A stretch of 64,000 nucleotides of DNA from Candidatus Woesearchaeota archaeon (GCA_002687795.1 NZBG01000024.1:1-64000); one strand, 5' to 3'; counted from the stretch's first letter, positions 1 to 9,637 are shown. Notes: a model not told the origin generated them from the letters alone. Numbers and translations are program-made.

Positions 1-58
1 ATAATCAAAAATGGTAGAAAAAACTTACGGAGGAAAGGGAGTAGCTGTGGACTACAAC

Positions 59-74
59 TTGGGCTAAAGCCCAA
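59..74. other. Short hairpin upstream of the first gene
   Basis: The arms TTGGGC and GCCCAA pair perfectly around TAAA, ending 17 nt before the ATG at 92. It may end an upstream transcript or sit in the leader of the next gene. No T-run follows it, so a terminator role is weak. Confidence 0.35.
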
Positions 75-91
75 GGTATCCTTTAGATGTA

Positions 92-985
92 ATGAAAAAA
101 AGTTATTTAACTGGACTAATTCTGGCAATGTGTTTAGTAGCTGTTCTTGTGGTTGCAAAGCCTGATTTAAAGCAAGTTGTTGAAGTAAACCCATCTAAGA
201 GACATGCAACAGTTGCTATACCAGCACATGCTATTGAGGTTGCACCTGGGGTTTTTAGTTTAGGAACTGCAATAGATAATGGCAGAGTTGTTGAAGGATA
301 TGCTATAATAGATTATAAGAAAGGGTTTGGAAAGCCTGGAACAACTTGTGGTAATGGAGTCTGCGAGCCTGGGGAAAATGCCAGGAAATGTCCTGCTGAC
401 TGTAGCGGTAGTGAAGAGCCTGATACTAGTTCTTGTTATGGTTTCTTAGCAAAAGGTGCTAAATGGAAAACCGTTGAACCTTATATCATTGACCCTACAA
501 ACACAAGAGGATTAGATGAAATATTCATAGAAGGAAATTTTGAAGCAAATATTGATAAATGGGAAACTGCAGCAGGAGCAGATATCTTAGGATATGAACT
601 AGTAAATGCTTCTGTTGATGGAGCAGACACAGTCACAACAGACGGAAAGAATGAAGTATATTTTGCTGATATTGAGTCCAGCGGCGCTATTGGATTGACA
701 ATAATATGGGGTATTTTCAGCGGACCACCAAGAAGGAGAGAGCTTGTTGAATGGGACCAAGTATATGATGATGTTGACTTTGACTGGTCAGCAACAGAAG
801 AAGCTGGCAAGATGGACTTTGAGAATATAGCAACTCGTGAGCTTGGGCATAGCGTTGGTCTAGGTGACTTATACACTGATGAATGCTCTGAGGTAACCAT
901 GTATGGTTATGCAGCTTACGGAGAAACAAAGAAGAGAAGCTTAGAAACAGGAGATATTAAAGGAGTGAAGGAGCTTTATAAATAA
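92..985 (+). CDS. Secreted matrixin-like metalloprotease homologue, zinc site altered
   Basis: The 297-residue protein starts with a signal peptide (basic KK, then about 18 hydrophobic residues ending near VVAKP). Residues about 90-105 hold a cysteine motif, CGNGVCEPGENARKCPADC, seen in many secreted DPANN proteins. The C-terminal part carries the matrixin-like helix ELGHSVGLGDLY and a Met-turn-like TMYGYA. In the family the helix reads HELGH; here the first histidine is Arg249 (CGT at 836-838). E250, H253 and D259 remain. It is therefore either an inactive pseudo-protease or uses another ligand. A T-rich tract follows the stop. The fold assignment is fairly sure; activity is doubtful. Confidence 0.75.
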   Translation: MKKSYLTGLILAMCLVAVLVVAKPDLKQVVEVNPSKRHATVAIPAHAIEVAPGVFSLGTAIDNGRVVEGYAIIDYKKGFGKPGTTCGNGVCEPGENARKCPADCSGSEEPDTSSCYGFLAKGAKWKTVEPYIIDPTNTRGLDEIFIEGNFEANIDKWETAAGADILGYELVNASVDGADTVTTDGKNEVYFADIESSGAIGLTIIWGIFSGPPRRRELVEWDQVYDDVDFDWSATEEAGKMDFENIATRELGHSVGLGDLYTDECSEVTMYGYAAYGETKKRSLETGDIKGVKELYK

Positions 986-1010
986 TTTTTTTCTTTCTTT
1001 TTCTATTTTT
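986..1010 (+). terminator. T-rich terminator after the matrixin-like gene
   Basis: A pyrimidine tract with runs of five to seven T directly follows the stop codon at 985. Archaeal RNA polymerase ends on such U-runs without a hairpin. The tract also separates this gene from the convergent DNA polymerase gene. Confidence 0.5.
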
Positions 1011-1012
1011 AT

Positions 1013-4000
1013 TCAACCAAACCACTTCCCCAACCCTTCCTGCTTCTCTTTATCTTTTCCGAACACGCTCTCAATTCTTCTCTTTGTCAATTCTAAGGTT
1101 TGCACTAAATAACTGGGCACATTATACTTTGTTGCTAAGCTGATAGAAGGCTCTAAATATTTTACAACGCTGCCTTCTGAGATTGTAAATATAATCCTGC
1201 CGCCGCAGTTAATGCACTTTCCAATTAAAGGGGGTCTTCTGTATTTTTCATTGCATTTTACGCACCTGAACTGCTGCATTGAGAATTTTCTTAGGTTGCC
1301 TTTTATATCTTTTAGGAAATGTTTTTCTATAACAAATCTTGCAACTTCAGGAGCATCAACTGCCCTTATCTTCTCTGCAAGATCCATCTGCCCTTTTAAT
1401 TTCTCTTCCATAGATGGCAGAACCTTATATGCTGAGCATTTTACTCCAAAGTTTATATCACCGGTATCATGCGTAAAGCCAACCCCTAAATATTGGTTAT
1501 CTGTTTTCAGTTTATCTCCAAACAACTCTATCTTAACTGACCATGGGACCTTATATTCTAAAGCTGATTCATATATCTCAAGAGGATATTTCCATACAGT
1601 GTCTATGTCAAATACCATATCGTCAACCTCGGAAGGAATAAGCCTTGTTGTTAATACTAAAGGCGCGTCCTGGACACTGCCTCTATGAGCCGGCAGGAAC
1701 TGCCTGGAAAAGTTCAATAAAGCATCCATCAAAAGAATTACAGATGCCTCGTCACCGTCACAATCTCTTCTGGTAGCAGCATGCAGCAATGGGTGCGCAT
1801 AAAACGCCTGGGTCTTTGAGAAACCAATAATTCTTCCAAGCATTGCTGCAGAGGTATGCGGCGCTAAACATAAAACTAATTGTCCTATAAGATCCTTTTC
1901 TGAGTTTAGGTTATAGAACGGCTTTAAGCCATATAATTTAACCAGCAATTCATCAAGAAACTTTGCAACCTTAATCAAAACCTTGTCAGCGCCTTCATCA
2001 GGAGATTGGAAACACAAAGGCAGGACAATATCTTGTGGAAACAATTCAAGAACCTGGTCAGGATCCTGCAGCTCTTTCCCCTGAATATCCACTTCATAGC
2101 CAAGCTCTTTTAATCTCTCAATCTCCACCCCAATCTCTTTTGGCTTAAAATGGGTAAGGGCAAGCTGGGTCATATCATACCTTGTTGTCCCATCTTTGTT
2201 AACATAAACACCATGCTTTGCTCTCAGAAAGCCCTTAACAAGATGCTCCGGAACATGTTCTTTATTAGAGGTGCCTTTAACGCCTTTGATTAAGTCAGGG
2301 TAAGTGCTTGTTCTAAGCTTTTTTAAGACATTATTAAAATAATGCTTTATATCAATCTCTCTTCTCCTATAAGAAGATACTTCGCCATGGGTTTTGCAAT
2401 CAGGAGTATTCTTAAGCTCGCCGCAGGCTCTGCAATAGTATACCTTCTTTGTTCTTTTGCCGCAATCTTCGCAGATCCTATAGATAGTTTCCTTATTGCA
2501 CTTCTGGCAGACAAAGACAGGAAAATCAGATTTTATCTTCTTAGCTTCCAAAGCTGACTGAAAACTTCTCAGCCTTCCGCCTTCAGCCCCAACAGGAAAC
2601 AAAACCTGGGGAGAACCGGTCAACAGCCTCATTTTCGCTTTCTCAGGCCTGCCCATCCTTGCGCCAATAAATGTTCCTGCTTTGTCTCTTATCTTTACTT
2701 TAGAAATCAAATTAATTATTTCCAGAACATCTTTATCTTTATTTTCAAGAACAGTTCTTTTAATACTCTCTATATCTTCCTTATCCTGGATTGAGAGCGA
2801 ACTCAATAACGCTGCTGCATCATCTTTTTCAATAACAACAAATTCATTGCTAACAACAAGATGCGGCAATCCCAGGAATTCTATCGCCTGTTTTCCAGCC
2901 TCTTCAAGAGGCAGGATTATTTTACTGATTATATTGCCTTCCTTCTCAATATTAACCTTATCCATCCAGTTTAACAGGTTCATTAACTGTTCAAAAGATA
3001 TAGTGCTCCAGTAAGATGTATAATCAGGATGCAATGGTATAGAAAGCCTTGTTGATATTTTAATTGCATCTTCTCCACTTATCTTTTGTTTTAGAGGATT
3101 TTTAAGCGTTGACTCGAGCAAAGGCGCTGGAACATCCACAAGCGCTGAAAGTTTTTCCAGGTCCAGTGTGCCAAATGAATCAACAGTTGCCTTCTCAAAC
3201 TCCTGCACCCACCATTCATTGCAATAGCCGAGAGGCACTAAAGAATGTGCCCTGTTAAAAAAGTCGCCATAGTTGACAAGGATATCCCCAATGAAGATTA
3301 TCTCTTTAACATCCTGTTGGTATTTCTTGGCTTCCAGCTCAGAATCAATCCTAATAACAGAATCATCCTTGAGCTTTACAATTGGCCCCAGGACTGAATC
3401 GCATGATGAAAGCGAGGTGGCTTTTCCCGGCCTTTCAAGCTTTAACTGGGTTCCTATTGCAATATATTTGTTTAAGATATACATTGTTGCAGGGTGTATG
3501 GCAGCGGAAGAATAACCTGAATTCCTGCACCTACCAAGCCTTAACCTAAAACCGCCAATTCTGAGCGGGAAGGTAAGCACAGGCCTGCCTGCCAAAAGAT
3601 CTTTTATAAAAGTATAATCAGGCGTTATCTTAACATCCTTTTCCTCAACTTTTCCCTTGCCGGACTTTGCCTTTTTTTGTACCTTTAAAAACTCTTCAAG
3701 GAAATTCCATTGAGTCATATCAAAATCCTTACCCCATTTAGATAACTGTTTCCAGAGCTTTGGCGCTTTCTGGCAAAGGCATTCCCCAATCACAAGGCAA
3801 GTCCCGTTCCTTATCACATTAGTCTCAATCCTCTCAAGATCCTTATAATTAGAAACCTCAATCTTCTCTGAAGGCTCTCCATCAATCTGCACAGGTAGGT
3901 TCTCCACTAAAAACTTAACCTCATTCTCAGAAGGAAGGTACTGAAGGTTAGAAATTCTTTCATGATAATCATAAACCTCAGTAACCATCCTCTTAACCTC

Positions 4001-4555
4001 AGTCTCAGTAGCATCATACGCAGAATAGCCCATCTTCTTTCTCACATAATCAGAGATAAGCACAGAAACAGCTGCCCCGGTGCCGCCTGCGCTTCTCACA
4101 GGTCCAGCATAAAATAAGGCAAAATACTCCTTTCCATCCTTCCTCTTCTTAATCTTAATACTGCTCAACCCTTCAAGAGGAGAAGCCACAGTGCCAAGAG
4201 TGATATACGCAAATCCAACACGAATGCCGGTTTCTATAGCTTCTATCTGCGAAGAAAACTTACATATTTTGCCTTTAGCAATCTCTTCAGCAACTGTTAA
4301 AGAAACTCTCCAATCCAATAACCCAAACTGTTTCTCTAATTCATGGATTCTTTTGGAAACGCCGGAACCCTTAATCTGAGGGGCAATAGTAGAAATCAAC
4401 CCTTCAACCCTTTCTGCCATATCCTTAGCGATAGGGATATTAACCTCGTCCTCAGGGTCAAACCCTTTCTTCCTTGCCTCATTAGCAATCCTGTATGCTA
4501 TGTTAATATCCTTATCAATCTTATTGAAGTAATTCTGGATATTGTTTGTGATCAT
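1013..4555 (-). CDS. polC: DNA polymerase II (PolD) large subunit DP2
   Basis: This is the catalytic subunit of the archaeal replicative polymerase D. Its 1180 residues are a usual intein-free length. The catalytic double-psi barrel loop appears as RRDCDGDE near residue 930, with the acidic residues that bind magnesium. Zinc-finger cysteines lie near 675-705 (CQKC, CEDC, CRAC) and again near 1095-1120 (CVKC, CINC). It starts 6 nt after the DP1 stop and reads in the same direction as orc1 and DP1, so the three probably form one transcript from the origin side. DP1 supplies the proofreading exonuclease. Confidence 0.97.
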   Translation of the reverse strand: MITNNIQNYFNKIDKDINIAYRIANEARKKGFDPEDEVNIPIAKDMAERVEGLISTIAPQIKGSGVSKRIHELEKQFGLLDWRVSLTVAEEIAKGKICKFSSQIEAIETGIRVGFAYITLGTVASPLEGLSSIKIKKRKDGKEYFALFYAGPVRSAGGTGAAVSVLISDYVRKKMGYSAYDATETEVKRMVTEVYDYHERISNLQYLPSENEVKFLVENLPVQIDGEPSEKIEVSNYKDLERIETNVIRNGTCLVIGECLCQKAPKLWKQLSKWGKDFDMTQWNFLEEFLKVQKKAKSGKGKVEEKDVKITPDYTFIKDLLAGRPVLTFPLRIGGFRLRLGRCRNSGYSSAAIHPATMYILNKYIAIGTQLKLERPGKATSLSSCDSVLGPIVKLKDDSVIRIDSELEAKKYQQDVKEIIFIGDILVNYGDFFNRAHSLVPLGYCNEWWVQEFEKATVDSFGTLDLEKLSALVDVPAPLLESTLKNPLKQKISGEDAIKISTRLSIPLHPDYTSYWSTISFEQLMNLLNWMDKVNIEKEGNIISKIILPLEEAGKQAIEFLGLPHLVVSNEFVVIEKDDAAALLSSLSIQDKEDIESIKRTVLENKDKDVLEIINLISKVKIRDKAGTFIGARMGRPEKAKMRLLTGSPQVLFPVGAEGGRLRSFQSALEAKKIKSDFPVFVCQKCNKETIYRICEDCGKRTKKVYYCRACGELKNTPDCKTHGEVSSYRRREIDIKHYFNNVLKKLRTSTYPDLIKGVKGTSNKEHVPEHLVKGFLRAKHGVYVNKDGTTRYDMTQLALTHFKPKEIGVEIERLKELGYEVDIQGKELQDPDQVLELFPQDIVLPLCFQSPDEGADKVLIKVAKFLDELLVKLYGLKPFYNLNSEKDLIGQLVLCLAPHTSAAMLGRIIGFSKTQAFYAHPLLHAATRRDCDGDEASVILLMDALLNFSRQFLPAHRGSVQDAPLVLTTRLIPSEVDDMVFDIDTVWKYPLEIYESALEYKVPWSVKIELFGDKLKTDNQYLGVGFTHDTGDINFGVKCSAYKVLPSMEEKLKGQMDLAEKIRAVDAPEVARFVIEKHFLKDIKGNLRKFSMQQFRCVKCNEKYRRPPLIGKCINCGGRIIFTISEGSVVKYLEPSISLATKYNVPSYLVQTLELTKRRIESVFGKDKEKQEGLGKWFG

Positions 4556-4561
4556 TTTTAA

Positions 4562-6034
4562 TCAAAACCTCAGCACCTTAACCTCTCTTGTCTTTAAGTT
4601 AACAATAGGTACTCTGCATGGCTCAGGGTGATGGCCAACCTTCTCCTGGAATGCAGTCTTTGACTGCCAACAGGAGCCGCAGATAAGGGTGATGTTCCTG
4701 TAATTTGAAACTGAAGACTTATGGATATGTCCTGTTACAAAGATATCCGGAATGGAATCAATCACTAAAGGGTCCTTAAACTGCTCAGGGATATACAAGG
4801 TTGACGCATGGGTTGGTGCAAGATGCCTTTTTTGTAATAAAAATTTCATTATTAAGTCAGGCCTATCATAACCTCCTTTGTTTCTTATGTTCTCAACATT
4901 AGCAACAAAGTAATCAAAGGAATAACCATGGTAAAGCAATACATCAAAACCAGGGAAGCCTTCATAAGAGCCAATATTAACCTGTGCAGGGTTAGAAACC
5001 ATTGTAACATTAGGCAGCTCCCATAAAGGCTTTGCAAAATCCTTGTACAAAACTGGCTGAGGCTCTGCGATTCTCATAGAATCATGATTCCCTGGGCAGA
5101 TTATCAGTTCTTTTTCCGGGGATATTTTTCTCAACAGTTCAGCACAGTAATGATACTGCTGGTGGATGTCTTTGATGGTTAATTCATCCTCCTGCCCAGG
5201 ATAAATCCCCGCCCCATCAATAAGGTCTCCCACTATAAAAAGATATTTTATCTTTGCGCTGAGCTCTCTCTGCTTTTCATCGCCCAGGTTGCCGTTGGTC
5301 CAGTTTACAAACCTAATGAACTCTTTTTCCATAAAATTGTTAGAGCCAACATGCAGGTCAGATATAAAGACCGCATATTCCTCTTCCCTTGATTTTTTTA
5401 GTTCTTTGGTAAAAGGAACATCAGGAAATAAAATAGCATCCGCGAAAATAAGCCCGTTGTTTATCGGTCCTGATAAGCCTATAACTTCATCTAAAACCAA
5501 ACCTTTTGCTTTATTAACCAGTTCAGGTTTGTTTATGTGCGCACAAACCTTAACACATCCAGTGGGATCCTCTAATTCCATAATGACATTCCCGGTTTTT
5601 GTGATATTCTTCTCCTTTATTATCCCTATAATAGATACTTTCTCCCTCTCAGACTTATTCTGAAGCCTGTTTATAGAAACCAGGTTGGATAACTCAGCCC
5701 TGTTCTGCAGGATTGAGCTTAATGCACCATACCTCTTATTGAAATACGCGATAAAATCCTGGACCTTTCTTTTTCTGCTTTCCTCTTCATAGGAAAATAA
5801 TATCTTTACCTTTTTATCCTCTTTTATTGCCTCAGTTTGCCCTCCCTGCTGGGCAAGCCTTAAATCCGAGAAAGTTTTAGAGTCAAGAAATAATAGCTTA
5901 TTGTTTTCTTTGATGATATTATACAGGGATTCGAGCTCTTCTTTAGAGCTTATCTTATCTAAGACATCATCTGTTACAAGCAGGCCTTTGTCTAATAAGA
6001 ATCCTATAATCTCTTGTTTAGTTTTCCTTTCCAT
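4562..6034 (-). CDS. polB: DNA polymerase II (PolD) small subunit DP1, 3'-5' exonuclease
   Basis: DP1 is the proofreading and scaffold subunit of PolD. Residues about 100-210 form the OB-fold part. The calcineurin-like phosphoesterase part carries all expected metal motifs: DLHVGSNNF near 226, GDLIDG near 268, GNHD near 318, YHGYS near 375 and GHIHKS near 435. The exonuclease site therefore looks intact. It lies 19 nt after orc1 and 6 nt before DP2. The order orc1-DP1-DP2 matches the origin-linked replication operon known from Pyrococcus. Confidence 0.97.
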   Translation of the reverse strand: MERKTKQEIIGFLLDKGLLVTDDVLDKISSKEELESLYNIIKENNKLLFLDSKTFSDLRLAQQGGQTEAIKEDKKVKILFSYEEESRKRKVQDFIAYFNKRYGALSSILQNRAELSNLVSINRLQNKSEREKVSIIGIIKEKNITKTGNVIMELEDPTGCVKVCAHINKPELVNKAKGLVLDEVIGLSGPINNGLIFADAILFPDVPFTKELKKSREEEYAVFISDLHVGSNNFMEKEFIRFVNWTNGNLGDEKQRELSAKIKYLFIVGDLIDGAGIYPGQEDELTIKDIHQQYHYCAELLRKISPEKELIICPGNHDSMRIAEPQPVLYKDFAKPLWELPNVTMVSNPAQVNIGSYEGFPGFDVLLYHGYSFDYFVANVENIRNKGGYDRPDLIMKFLLQKRHLAPTHASTLYIPEQFKDPLVIDSIPDIFVTGHIHKSSVSNYRNITLICGSCWQSKTAFQEKVGHHPEPCRVPIVNLKTREVKVLRF

Positions 6035-6053
6035 TTTTTGTGTATATTCCGGC

Positions 6054-7262
6054 TTAGCTAAGGTTCAAAGACTGTTCAAGCAATGATATTATCTTAGGGA
6101 GCATAGAATCAGGGATGGACAAAGATATCTCTCTTGTCCTTCCATACCTTCCTTTAGAAATCACTTTCACATTCAGTATCCCAAACATATCAAGCTCAGC
6201 GATTATATCAGAGATTCTCCTTTGGGTTAAAGGCCTTAAGCTTGAATTTGAGCAATAACTCTTATAAACCTCATATACTTCCCCAGTAAAGATCACTCCT
6301 TTCTTCTTAAGATGCACCTTTATAGTGGCATACAACACCAACTGACATTGTAAAGGCTGTGTTTTTATTGTATCAAGAACCCTGTCCTTTTCTATCTTAT
6401 CCTCAGCCTTGTCAAGATGCTTTATATTAACAGAAGGGGATATCTCCCTCTCAGCTATTTCCCCTGCTACTCTCATGAGCTCTATAGCCCTTCTGGCATC
6501 TCCATGCTCCCTTGCCGCATAAGCAGCACACTTTGCTATGACTCCCTGTTGAACAATCCCTTCCTTAAACGCTTTCACAAGCCTTTGGCTAAGTATATCC
6601 TGAATCTGCAGCGCATTATACGGCGGGAAGATGATTTCTTCTTCAGAAAGCGAACTCTTTACTCTTGGGTCAAGGTTATCTATGAACACCAGGTCGTTTG
6701 AAATCCCAATAAAAGACAGCTGGGAATTCTTAAGCTCTTCATTTATCCTGGTAAGGCTATACAATACTTCATCACCGCATTTCTTAACAAGTTGGTCAAC
6801 CTCATCAAGTATTAGTATAATCAATTGTTTTTTGCTGTCAATAATATTAAAGAATGTTTTATACACCTCATCTGTTGGCAGGCCAGTTGTAGGGATATCC
6901 TGACCAAGATCTCTTATAAGCTGCGCTATCAGCCTGTATTCTGTATCAGCTACTCTTTTTAGTTTACAGTTAAGGTATAATATCTTTAGGGAGGTATTTA
7001 GCTTTTTTGATGTTTCAAGCAGCTGACTTGTGATATATTTAACAACCAGTGTTTTGCCTGAGCCTACCTTGCCATATATAAACACATTGGAAGGTTTCTG
7101 TTTTTTAAGGCTTGGCGCGAGAATCTCAGCTGTCTGGTCCATCTGCTCATCCCTATGAGTAATATCTTCAGGAATATAATTCATCTGAAGCACCTTTTTG
7201 TCCTTAAATATGCTATCTCTTGCAAGAAAATTCTCAAAAAATTTTGATATTCTTTTTGCCAT
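6054..7262 (-). CDS. orc1: Orc1/Cdc6 replication initiator
   Basis: This AAA+ initiator binds origin repeats and loads MCM. Walker A reads GKVGSGKT near residue 65 and Walker B LILDEVDQLV near 150. Sensor-2 and a C-terminal winged helix (about 300-395) follow. At 402 residues it has normal family length. Its start is leaderless: a TATA box on the minus strand lies at 7282-7292, 20-30 nt upstream. The AT-rich intergenic before it carries ORB-like repeats, so this is probably the cognate initiator of an adjacent origin. It is the only orc1 in the window. Confidence 0.95.
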   Translation of the reverse strand: MAKRISKFFENFLARDSIFKDKKVLQMNYIPEDITHRDEQMDQTAEILAPSLKKQKPSNVFIYGKVGSGKTLVVKYITSQLLETSKKLNTSLKILYLNCKLKRVADTEYRLIAQLIRDLGQDIPTTGLPTDEVYKTFFNIIDSKKQLIILILDEVDQLVKKCGDEVLYSLTRINEELKNSQLSFIGISNDLVFIDNLDPRVKSSLSEEEIIFPPYNALQIQDILSQRLVKAFKEGIVQQGVIAKCAAYAAREHGDARRAIELMRVAGEIAEREISPSVNIKHLDKAEDKIEKDRVLDTIKTQPLQCQLVLYATIKVHLKKKGVIFTGEVYEVYKSYCSNSSLRPLTQRRISDIIAELDMFGILNVKVISKGRYGRTREISLSIPDSMLPKIISLLEQSLNLS

Positions 7263-7281
7263 ATGAAAAAAAATGTTGAAA

Positions 7282-7292
7282 AATATATATAA
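7282..7292 (-). promoter_or_regulatory. TATA box of the orc1-polB-polC operon
   Basis: The sequence AATATATATAA (read on plus) is centred about 25 nt upstream of the orc1 ATG, the expected distance for a leaderless archaeal transcript. It sits beside the candidate origin, so initiator binding could also control this promoter. Confidence 0.6.
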
Positions 7293-7317
7293 GTCTTATT
7301 GTATTTCAATATACATA

Positions 7318-7571
7318 CCCCTTCATTTCTTTTGGAGAATATAATCGGACGTTGTGTTTTTCTTTTATTTCTTTTCTATATAGAAAATAAATATATATTA
7401 TATTATATATAATAATTTAATAATAATAAAATAAATAATAAATAAAAAGAATTCCCTCGTAGAACGTCATGAAAGGGGCAGTGCCTTTGAACAAAAGAAG
7501 GAAAAATATCAAATAAAAACATACTTTTTCCAGCAAAAACCCAGCAAATTTCCATAGGAAGTCAAGGGGTG
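7318..7571. other. oriC: Candidate replication origin with ORB-like repeats
   Basis: This lies within the 409 bp gene-free interval 7263-7671 between orc1 and a divergent regulator. On the minus strand 7318-7340 reads as TCCA, GAAA, GAAGGGG, like an inverted ORB. At 7462-7478 a plus-strand copy ends in GAAAGGGG. At 7549-7570 TTTCCATAGGAA is followed by CAAGGGGT, the best match to the archaeal ORB (TTCCA-N2-GGAA dyad plus G-string). The first two face inward around an almost pure A/T stretch (7375-7450), a likely unwinding element. GACGTT (7348-7353) and AACGTC (7463-7468) form a further inverted pair. The origin call is inference from motif and context. Confidence 0.65.
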
Positions 7572-7636
7572 TCTATAACCTAAAAATACGTGCCCAAATC
7601 CCTTTCCCATCGGATAGTGGTAACAAAACCAAAAAG

Positions 7637-7644
7637 TTTATAAA
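7637..7644 (+). promoter_or_regulatory. TATA box of the TrmB-like gene
   Basis: TTTATAAA lies 28-35 nt upstream of the ATG at 7672. This places transcription start a few bases before the start codon, so the gene is probably leaderless. Confidence 0.6.
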
Positions 7645-7671
7645 CAGTAAAGCGTTTTTCTAAGTAATAGA

Positions 7672-8457
7672 ATGATAATCGATAAGGCGTTTTTAAGCAG
7701 GTTAAAGGACTTTGGCCTTAACAGCTATGAGTGCAAATTATGGACAGCACTCTTGTCTAGAGGAATTTCTACTGCAGGCGAGTTGTCTGAGATAGCAAAT
7801 GTGCCAAGGTCAAGAAGTTATGATGTTCTTGAAAGCCTGGAAAAGAAGGGATTTATAATTATGAAGTTAGGCAAACCAATAAAATATATTGCTGTGAAGC
7901 CGGAAGAGGTAATAGAAAGGGTAAAGAAGAATGTTGAGAAACAGGCAAGTGAAAACATAAGCCTGATTGATAACATAAGGTCCACAAACTTGGTTAAAGA
8001 ATTAACAACTTTATACAGCCAGGGAATAGAGAAAGTTGATCCAATGGATTTCTCAGGCTCCTTTAAGAGCAGGGACAGTATTTATAGCCATATGGAAACA
8101 ATGATTAAGAATGCAAACAAATCAATTATAATTAATACATCAGAGGCAGGTTTAAAGAGAAAATTAAGGGCATTTTCAAGGCTGCTTGAGAAAGCAAACA
8201 AGAAAGGTATTGGGATAAGAGTAGGGGTTAAGTCTAATGATATTAAAATTAATGTTCCAAAACATATAGAATTAAGAAAAAGCAATATCAATGCAAGATT
8301 TTGCATAGTTGACGGCAAAGAATTCATTTTTATGTTATCAGATGATAAAGAGATAAACCCTGGAAATGATGTGGGTGTTTGGGTTAATACAAGCTTCTTT
8401 GCATCAGCTGTCCAAGATTTCTTTGAGAATGAATGGAAGAAGATGGGAAAGATTTAG
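7672..8457 (+). CDS. TrmB-family transcriptional regulator
   Basis: The 261-residue protein has a TrmB winged helix at residues about 5-75 (LNSYECKLWTALL, then VPRSRSYDVLESLEKKGFI). A short coiled linker follows, then a C-terminal effector domain from about 125 related to the phospholipase D-like fold of TrmB proteins. Family members bind sugars or other small ligands and control metabolic operons; the ligand here cannot be read. It is divergent from orc1 across the candidate origin. The start is chosen on the TATA box 28 nt upstream. Confidence 0.8.
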   Translation: MIIDKAFLSRLKDFGLNSYECKLWTALLSRGISTAGELSEIANVPRSRSYDVLESLEKKGFIIMKLGKPIKYIAVKPEEVIERVKKNVEKQASENISLIDNIRSTNLVKELTTLYSQGIEKVDPMDFSGSFKSRDSIYSHMETMIKNANKSIIINTSEAGLKRKLRAFSRLLEKANKKGIGIRVGVKSNDIKINVPKHIELRKSNINARFCIVDGKEFIFMLSDDKEINPGNDVGVWVNTSFFASAVQDFFENEWKKMGKI

Positions 8458-8470
8458 TCTTCTTTATTTT

Positions 8471-9637
8471 TTAAACATTATAATAATCATCTAAAACAAT
8501 AACCTCCAGTTCTTCTAACTTTTTTGCAATATATAATCTGCCATTTCCAAGCTCAACAATCTTCCCGGCGAGCTCTTTTCCTTTGTCATTAAGGTTTATT
8601 CCCACTAAAGAAATAGTTATCTGATTATTTCTTGCTTTCTCAACAGCTTCAAGGGTTTCTTTTTCAGGTTCTTTCCCAATGGTTGGCAGGGCATCGGTTA
8701 TAAGCATTAAATGTTTTGCAGCTGCTTTATCCCTAAACATAACTACAGAACTTTCAATTGTAGCTTTAATGTCTGTTTCATTCAATGCCCTGATCTTAGC
8801 AACCTCAAATAATAGCTTCAGAAAATCGTTTGTGGGGTTTACAACAGATTTGATGGTAGAGCTGAAAACAACCAATCCAACCTTATCCTTATTTTCAATT
8901 GCCTTAAACGCTAATGCAATGCCAGCCTTTTTACACATCTCTATCTTTTTGCCTTTCATAGAGCCTGAAGCATCAAGAGCATAAACAATGTCAGTTTTTC
9001 CCTTTGTCTTTCTCTTATAGCCTTTGATATCATCCGCTGTTAATATCTTATGGTTTCTTCTTATGGCAAGCTTAAGGCTTTTTCTGATAGCAATATCCCT
9101 ATACCTAATACCTTTCTTATAGCCTTCTATGTTATCCTTGTCTCCATAAACGAAATCTTTCTCATGTTTCTTATCACCTGAACCGGATGGCTTGAATTTA
9201 TTAAGCTCTTCAAACAATAATATCACAGAAGCAAGCTCAAGGCCTTTTTGGGTTATATTAGAGTCTTTAATCAGCCCCTCTTCGTTTAATTTATCAATAT
9301 TATCTTTAACATTGTTCTTTATCTCCCTTTGGAATTCAGGCAGCACAATATTCTTTGATACATAATCAGGGTTGTAGTTTGAAAGAAACCTTATCATGGA
9401 ATCTCCATAAATCTGTTTTGCTAAAGAGAAATTTTTTATAAGACTTTCCGCAATATCCCCAGGTATAAAGCTAATGCCCTGATTGATTGCCTGGTTCAGT
9501 AATGATCCCTTGCCTATTGTTTCTTTATTTCCCTTGAGAATTTCATCAGTTATATTCTTATCCAGCTTGTCAAGAATACCTTTCAGATAGCCCTTTTCTT
9601 CTTTTAATTCTTTTTGCTTTATGCTACGGGCAACCAC
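8471..9637 (-). CDS. von Willebrand factor A domain protein, partner of MoxR ATPase
   Basis: Residues about 215-388 form a VWA domain with an intact metal-ion adhesion site: DASGSMKG near 224, a downstream ALNETD threonine and TDALPT. The N-terminal half is helical and unassigned. Its start overlaps the upstream MoxR-type ATPase gene by 14 nt, so the two are probably translated together. MoxR/VWA pairs are known as chaperone or metal-insertion modules resembling magnesium chelatase subunits I and D. The substrate is not visible here. Confidence 0.85.
   Translation of the reverse strand: MVARSIKQKELKEEKGYLKGILDKLDKNITDEILKGNKETIGKGSLLNQAINQGISFIPGDIAESLIKNFSLAKQIYGDSMIRFLSNYNPDYVSKNIVLPEFQREIKNNVKDNIDKLNEEGLIKDSNITQKGLELASVILLFEELNKFKPSGSGDKKHEKDFVYGDKDNIEGYKKGIRYRDIAIRKSLKLAIRRNHKILTADDIKGYKRKTKGKTDIVYALDASGSMKGKKIEMCKKAGIALAFKAIENKDKVGLVVFSSTIKSVVNPTNDFLKLLFEVAKIRALNETDIKATIESSVVMFRDKAAAKHLMLITDALPTIGKEPEKETLEAVEKARNNQITISLVGINLNDKGKELAGKIVELGNGRLYIAKKLEELEVIVLDDYYNV

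Noticed and set aside
5..67. Short frame at the window start ending in a glycine-rich peptide
   Set aside because: A stop at position 2-4 precedes it, so it is not the tail of an upstream gene, and 20 codons alone are not evidence of a gene.
1013..4555. Inteins in polC, rtcB or radA
   Set aside because: All three genes have normal uninterrupted length and intact motifs at the usual insertion sites.
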